Of a stretch of DNA of 8,282 nt, positions 5,298 to 8,282 are shown in pieces. The notes beneath the pieces are model-generated. The model saw nothing but the letters and a program-made list of their open reading frames with translations. It was not told where the DNA came from and did no database searches. Source of the stretch: an uncultured Oscillospiraceae bacterium (GTDB taxonomy: Bacteria; Bacillota_A; Clostridia; Oscillospirales; Oscillospiraceae); assembly GCA_934667865.1 (NCBI GenBank), contig CAKUMR010000039.1:1-8282 (forward strand), given 5' to 3'. The position numbers were made by a program, and so were the translations under genes. How positions within the stretch are numbered: the stretch's first letter is position 1; the number at the start of each line of letters is the position of its first letter.

Positions 5298-5678
5298 ATG
5301 ACAAAGACAGAAACCCTGCTTCGTGCGCTTTTGGGGCCGGTGCGCGAGGACATCCGCCCGTTGGCGGCGGTGGTGGATTATGTGGCGGGCTTGCTTTTTG
5401 TGGAGGAAATGCAGCTGGATGACGTGCGTATCACCAAGTGTGTCTATCCGGCGGTGGCAAAGCAGCTCGGCAAGCCGGCGACGGCGATCTCCAGAAGTGT
5501 GGAGCGCCTGACGGCGCGCTGCTGGAGTGACGGCGATCCGGAGCTTTTGCAGACCATTTTGGGGCGTAAGGTTCTCGCGCCCTATTCCCCGCGGGAAACG
5601 GTGATCTGTCTTGCCTATTATGTTTATTATGACTGCTCCATGCACGAGGTCCTGCGCCGCCGGCTGGGGATAAAATAA
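5298..5678 (+). CDS. Stand-alone Spo0A C-terminal-domain-like DNA-binding protein
   Basis: A 126-residue protein that is almost entirely a Spo0A effector domain. ITKCVYPAVAKQLGKPATAI (45-64) aligns with the Spo0A stretch ITKVLYPDIAKKF, and WSDGDPELLQTILGRKV (76-92) aligns with the WSRGN..SLFG..V region. The receiver domain with its phosphorylatable aspartate is absent: only about 40 residues precede the match, against over 120 in Spo0A. In the recognition helix, anchoring on the shared tryptophan places Arg66 at the position of Spo0A Arg214. The positions of Glu213 and Arg217 appear as Ser65 and Glu69, so specificity may differ (residue numbers from memory). The start follows AAGGAGAG. The gene is monocistronic, preceded by tandem TGTC boxes and followed by a convergent operon. 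It could be a phosphorylation-independent regulator, a competitor of Spo0A, or a phage- or mobile-derived regulator. The homology is confident, the role unknown. Confidence 0.8.
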   Translation: MTKTETLLRALLGPVREDIRPLAAVVDYVAGLLFVEEMQLDDVRITKCVYPAVAKQLGKPATAISRSVERLTARCWSDGDPELLQTILGRKVLAPYSPRETVICLAYYVYYDCSMHEVLRRRLGIK

Positions 5679-5913
5679 GCGATCGGCTTTTGCTGCGTCC
5701 TCATAAGAAACCACAGCCCCTTCGCCGAGTCTTTTCCGCCGGAACTGCGGCGTTTTCCCTTGTGTTACACAAAGTAGCGCCGCGGAAAAACGCCTTGTTC
5801 CAACAAAAAATCCTTCGGCGAATGGCTGTAAGCAGGGATTCCCCGCAGACAAAGTCTGCGGGGAATCCTCTATGTTTTCTTATTCGGACTCCGCTTTCGC
5901 CGATCGCTTATTT
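5673..5913. repeat. Inverted-repeat-bounded palindromic element between convergent genes
   Basis: AAATAAGCGATCGGC (5673-5687) is repeated inverted and perfect at 5899-5913, bounding 241 bp. The left copy contains the TAA stop (5676-5678) of the Spo0A-C-like gene; the right copy ends one base before the TAA of the ABC permease (5914-5916). Inside is a nested imperfect palindrome centred at about 5764-5766. From outside in, the pairs are ACAGCC/GGCTGT (5713-5718/5823-5828), TTCGCCGA/TCGGCGAA (5721-5728/5815-5822), GGAAC/GTTCC, GGCGTTTT/AAAACGCC and TTGTG-TTA-CACAA. Alongside it is a separate strong hairpin at 5836-5868. No credible gene lies here. It may be a MITE-like repeat, or an original convergent terminator (the 15-bp arms) with an insertion in its loop. 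Confidence 0.6.
5836..5868 (+). terminator. Strong hairpin, probable intrinsic terminator after the Spo0A-C-like gene
   Basis: GGATTCCCCGCAGAC (5836-5850) and GTCTGCGGGGAATCC (5854-5868) form a perfect 15-bp GC-rich stem with an AAA loop. The plus-strand continuation TCTATGTTTTCTTATTC is T-rich but interrupted, so the terminator is plausible rather than classical. It lies 157 bp after the stop codon at 5678. Confidence 0.55.
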
Positions 5914-7512
5914 TTATAATTCCACGATGATTTTGGTTCCCTTCCGGCGCAGCCAGCGGTAGAGCAGCAGCGAGAGCGCCAGCATTACAGCGGCGCACAC
6001 CGCCAGATAGGCGGCGCCTCCCAGATGCCAGCCGCCCAGCAGATAACCGGCCGCGATGGCAGCGGCGAGGATCCAGCCGCCGAACAGCGACAGCATGACG
6101 CTGAGACTCTGCTTGATGGGGGTGATCTCGCTTGTCCAGGTGACATTGGCCCATTTCGTACCGGCCGACAGGTCGAAAAGTGCCATCATCAGCACGAACA
6201 GCAGGCAGTTTCCAACCAGAAGCAGCCGCTCGGCGGGCGAGCCGGACGAGATTGCAGCCGCGCAGAGGGCACACAGGGCAACGGGAATTTCGGTCAGCAG
6301 GAGCTGCATGGTGAGCTTCGCCCGTAGGATCTGCCACGGGCGGACGGGGAGAGACTGGAGAAGCCACAGCGCTTTTCCCTCCAGCGAAACCGAGGGCGCG
6401 GCCATGTTGTTCATGGTGGACAGCAGGCAGACCGCGGCGCAGAGCAGCACCGGCACGGTGGCTGGATGCTCTGCAAACAGCTCTGTCAGGACGGAAAGGA
6501 AGCTGCTCCCGCGCAGAAGAAGAAGGACTGCCGCGACCGGCAGGAACAGCAGACCGAAGCCGCAGTTGAGCATATAGTTCGGGCTGGAGGTGAAGCGCCT
6601 GAGCTCCTTGTGCAGCAGCGCGCGGGACAGCGGGCGCACACGCGCCGCCTTTTCACGGTAGACGACCTTTGCGCTCTTGCCGCTGGCGGTGGCGATGCGC
6701 AGGAAGCTGCGCGCCAGCACGATGCAGGTCAGCGCGAACAGCCCCAGCACGACGGCCGAAACGACCAGCATGGCAAAGCCGTCGCCCTCGCCAACACGGC
6801 CGAGCAGGTAGAGAGGATAGGCCCTGCCGCGGATTGCTTCGCCGTAGACCGCAGCGTTTTCAACCAGCTCGCGGATCCACGTTTGCGCCTTGAAGCCGGC
6901 AAAGTAGTATGCGCCGAGGAGGACAAGCGACAGGAAAACGGCGGCAAAGCTGCGGTTTTTGAGCTTCAGACTGATCCTCGCCACGACCCATCCCAGCAGG
7001 CAGGAGAGAAACAGCACGAAAATCGACACCAGAATCAGAAGCAGCACGCAGCCGAAAACGGAGGCGGCGGTCTGCTTCACGGTGCAGAAATACACGGCAA
7101 TTGCCGGAATCAGCACGACGCCGGAGTACATCAGTCCCATCAGGTACACGCCCAGCATCCGCGCGGCGAGGACAAGCCGCACCGGGATGGGCAGCGACAG
7201 CAGAAGATCGTTGTCCTTGGCCAGATACAGCCCGGAGTAGGTGTTGAACACACTGCCGAACACGCCAAGCACCACGGCGATGAGGCTGCACAGCGTGAAG
7301 TACAGCCAGCCCATTCCTGCCTGTACCAGCGGAGTGCAGAGTTGGATGGCAAGGAAAGTGAACATTCCGCCGAGAATGCCGACCATCAGCAGAAGGTAGG
7401 CGATGATCATGGCAGTGGAGGAGGCGCGGGAGCGGCGCCTGCCCTTCTTCTGGTCGTAGAAGAAGCCGCGGTTGATCTCCAGCAGCTGCTTTTTCAGAAG
7501 AGTTTTCAGCAT
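5914..7512 (-). CDS. ABC transporter permease (two-half, about 12 membrane helices)
   Basis: The 532-residue membrane subunit of the transporter whose ATPase is encoded just upstream. Hydrophobic stretches suggest about 12 helices: near 35-57, 68-90, 117-141, 153-179, 188-205, 246-268, 316-334, 351-371, 403-423, 429-447, 468-490 and 498-520. A basic cytoplasmic N-terminus (QKKGRRRSR, 21-29) precedes helix one. Each half carries a similar segment before its third helix, KDNDLLLSLPIPVRLVLAAR (99-118) and EGKALWLLQSLPVRPWQILR (378-397). This suggests an internal duplication, with the coupling region to the ATPase repeated. It resembles the large putative ABC-exporter permeases of Firmicutes rather than nutrient importers, and no substrate-binding protein is nearby. 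Substrate unknown. The ATG overlaps the ATPase stop by 7 bp and is preceded by GGAGGGAGAG. Confidence 0.8.
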   Translation of the reverse strand: MLKTLLKKQLLEINRGFFYDQKKGRRRSRASSTAMIIAYLLLMVGILGGMFTFLAIQLCTPLVQAGMGWLYFTLCSLIAVVLGVFGSVFNTYSGLYLAKDNDLLLSLPIPVRLVLAARMLGVYLMGLMYSGVVLIPAIAVYFCTVKQTAASVFGCVLLLILVSIFVLFLSCLLGWVVARISLKLKNRSFAAVFLSLVLLGAYYFAGFKAQTWIRELVENAAVYGEAIRGRAYPLYLLGRVGEGDGFAMLVVSAVVLGLFALTCIVLARSFLRIATASGKSAKVVYREKAARVRPLSRALLHKELRRFTSSPNYMLNCGFGLLFLPVAAVLLLLRGSSFLSVLTELFAEHPATVPVLLCAAVCLLSTMNNMAAPSVSLEGKALWLLQSLPVRPWQILRAKLTMQLLLTEIPVALCALCAAAISSGSPAERLLLVGNCLLFVLMMALFDLSAGTKWANVTWTSEITPIKQSLSVMLSLFGGWILAAAIAAGYLLGGWHLGGAAYLAVCAAVMLALSLLLYRWLRRKGTKIIVEL

Positions 7513-8219
7513 TGCTCTCCCTCCAGCTCGAGGAAGACCTCCTCCAGGGAGTCGTCACCCTTGACCTCCTCCATCGTGCCGGAGCGGATGAGGCGGCCGC
7601 CCTTGATGATGGCGACCTTATCGCAGAGCTTCTCTGCGACCTCCAGCACGTGCGTGGAGAAGAAGATTGCGCCGCCCGCGTCGCACAGCTCGCGCATCAT
7701 GCGCTTGAGCAGGTGCGAGGCCTTGGGGTCGAGGCCGACAAAGGGCTCGTCCATTAAAATGAGCTTTGGCTCGTGCAGCCATGCGGAGATGATCGCGAGC
7801 TTCTGCTTCATGCCGTGCGAATAGGCGGAGATGGGCTGCGCCAGATCGTCTGTCAACTCAAAGATAGCGGCATATTTCGCGATGCGATCCTTGCGGATCG
7901 CGGCGGGAACGGCGAACACGTCCGCGATAAAGCTCAGATACTGGATGCCGGACATATAGTCGTAAAGATCGGGATTGTCCGGGATATAGGCGATCTGCTT
8001 TTTACAGGCGAGGGGATCCTCTCGCAGAGATACGCCGCCGATGGTGATTTCACCGGCATCGAATTGCAGAATTCCGGCGACCGAGCGCAGGGTAGTTGTC
8101 TTGCCTGCGCCGTTGTGACCGATAAAGCCGTAGATTTCGCCGGCCGCAATATGCAGGGAGAGGTCGTCCACGGCCTTTTTCTCTCCGTAGGCCTTGGTCA
8201 GATGTTCAATTTTCAGCAT
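7506..8219 (-). CDS. ABC transporter ATP-binding protein
   Basis: A 237-residue nucleotide-binding subunit, partner of the downstream permease. It has Walker A GHNGAGKTT; a Q-loop region in which the usual Gln is replaced (AYIPDNPDLYDYM), as is common in EcsA/YtrB-like export ATPases; signature SHGMKQKLAI; Walker B LILMDEPFVGLDP; and the H-loop in FFSTHVLE. The C-terminus DDSLEEVFLELEGEQC is the short tail typical of drug- or peptide-export ATPases. I place the start at the ATG at 8219 (MLKIEHLTKAYG), where AAAGGGG is 10 bases upstream. A GTG at 8228 would add three residues but sits on top of that site. The gene is second or later in a minus-strand operon, since the stop of an upstream gene abuts its ribosome site. 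No regulator is visible on this strand. Confidence 0.88.
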   Translation of the reverse strand: MLKIEHLTKAYGEKKAVDDLSLHIAAGEIYGFIGHNGAGKTTTLRSVAGILQFDAGEITIGGVSLREDPLACKKQIAYIPDNPDLYDYMSGIQYLSFIADVFAVPAAIRKDRIAKYAAIFELTDDLAQPISAYSHGMKQKLAIISAWLHEPKLILMDEPFVGLDPKASHLLKRMMRELCDAGGAIFFSTHVLEVAEKLCDKVAIIKGGRLIRSGTMEEVKGDDSLEEVFLELEGEQC

Positions 8220-8234
8220 GAAAAGCACACCCCT

Positions 8235-8282
8235 TTATCTCTTTTTCCTGCCACGCAGGATATTCATCAGCACATACAGACC
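8235..8282 (-). CDS. C-terminal 15 residues of an unidentified gene upstream of the ABC ATPase
   Basis: Reading leftward from the window edge, one frame gives GLYVLMNILRGRKKR and then TAA (8235-8237). The stop lies 15 bp before the ATPase ATG and merges with its ribosome site (GATAAAGGGG), the usual pattern for adjacent operon genes. The fragment is hydrophobic then strongly basic, as at the cytoplasmic end of a final membrane helix, so a small membrane protein of the same transporter operon is possible. A second frame is also open through this stretch, so the call is tentative. Confidence 0.45.
   Translation of the reverse strand, partial: GLYVLMNILRGRKKR

Noticed and set aside
5283..5852. 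Minus-strand open frame (189 codons) through the palindromic element and across the Spo0A-C-like gene
   Set aside because: Half is antisense to a recognisable domain and half is palindromic DNA. No ribosome site supports it, although fragments of it may recur elsewhere if the element is repeated.
5690..5962. Plus-strand open frame (90 codons) after the Spo0A-C-like gene
   Set aside because: It consists of the inverted-repeat element plus the antisense end of the permease gene, with no ribosome binding site.
6466..7824. Long plus-strand open frame (452 codons) opposite the ABC permease and ATPase
   Set aside because: It is His/Gln/Glu-rich with no family features and spans the opposite strand of two genes with unmistakable ABC motifs.

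Overview
The window looks like a chromosomal segment from a GC-rich Firmicute of the class Clostridia, most likely a gut Oscillospiraceae/Ruminococcaceae relative. The evidence is strong GGAGG-type ribosome sites, a lone Spo0A C-terminal-domain protein, a two-gene SufC/SufB-like iron-sulfur pair, and clostridial-type TetR and AraC regulators. The genus is inference; no rRNA or phylogenetic marker was compared.

Left block (1-1766). The start of a TetR-type regulator reads leftward off the window. It is divergent from a plus-strand run that begins with plsY (acyl-phosphate glycerol-3-phosphate acyltransferase) and continues 9 bp later with an AraC-family regulator. Plausible sigma-A promoters face each way in the 155 bp between tetR and plsY.

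Middle block (1839-4929). A tightly packed plus-strand cluster: SufC-like ATPase, SufB-like scaffold (7 bp overlap), rlmH (1 nt overlap) and an uncharacterised 315-aa protein 9 bp on. It closes with an intrinsic terminator. The SufC/SufB pair has no cysteine desulfurase, SufU or SufD beside it, and matches the minimal two-gene 'SMS' type. The 315-aa protein carries GIIGGADGPTAIFI, a motif otherwise familiar from sodium-pumping decarboxylase beta subunits, although it has no membrane segments.

Region 4930-5297 has no protein gene but is dense in structure. It holds a terminator, then a roughly 160-bp element of successive hairpins that may have its own promoter, then the control region of the next gene. 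That region contains two pairs of TGTC-type heptamers, each pair with 10-bp spacing, like tandem Spo0A boxes. The second pair lies over the promoter.

The gene they precede (5298-5678) encodes a 126-aa protein that is essentially a Spo0A DNA-binding domain without a receiver domain. This protein plus its putative autoregulatory box array is the best candidate here for something not previously described.

Right block (5673-8282). A segment of about 240 bp bounded by a 15-bp inverted repeat, with a nested imperfect palindrome and a strong hairpin inside, separates the convergent genes. Beyond it a minus-strand operon encodes a 12-helix ABC permease, its ATPase (7 bp overlap), and upstream the tail of a gene whose stop codon abuts the ATPase ribosome site. 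Several long ORFs on the opposite strand of these GC-rich genes are judged to be shadows.
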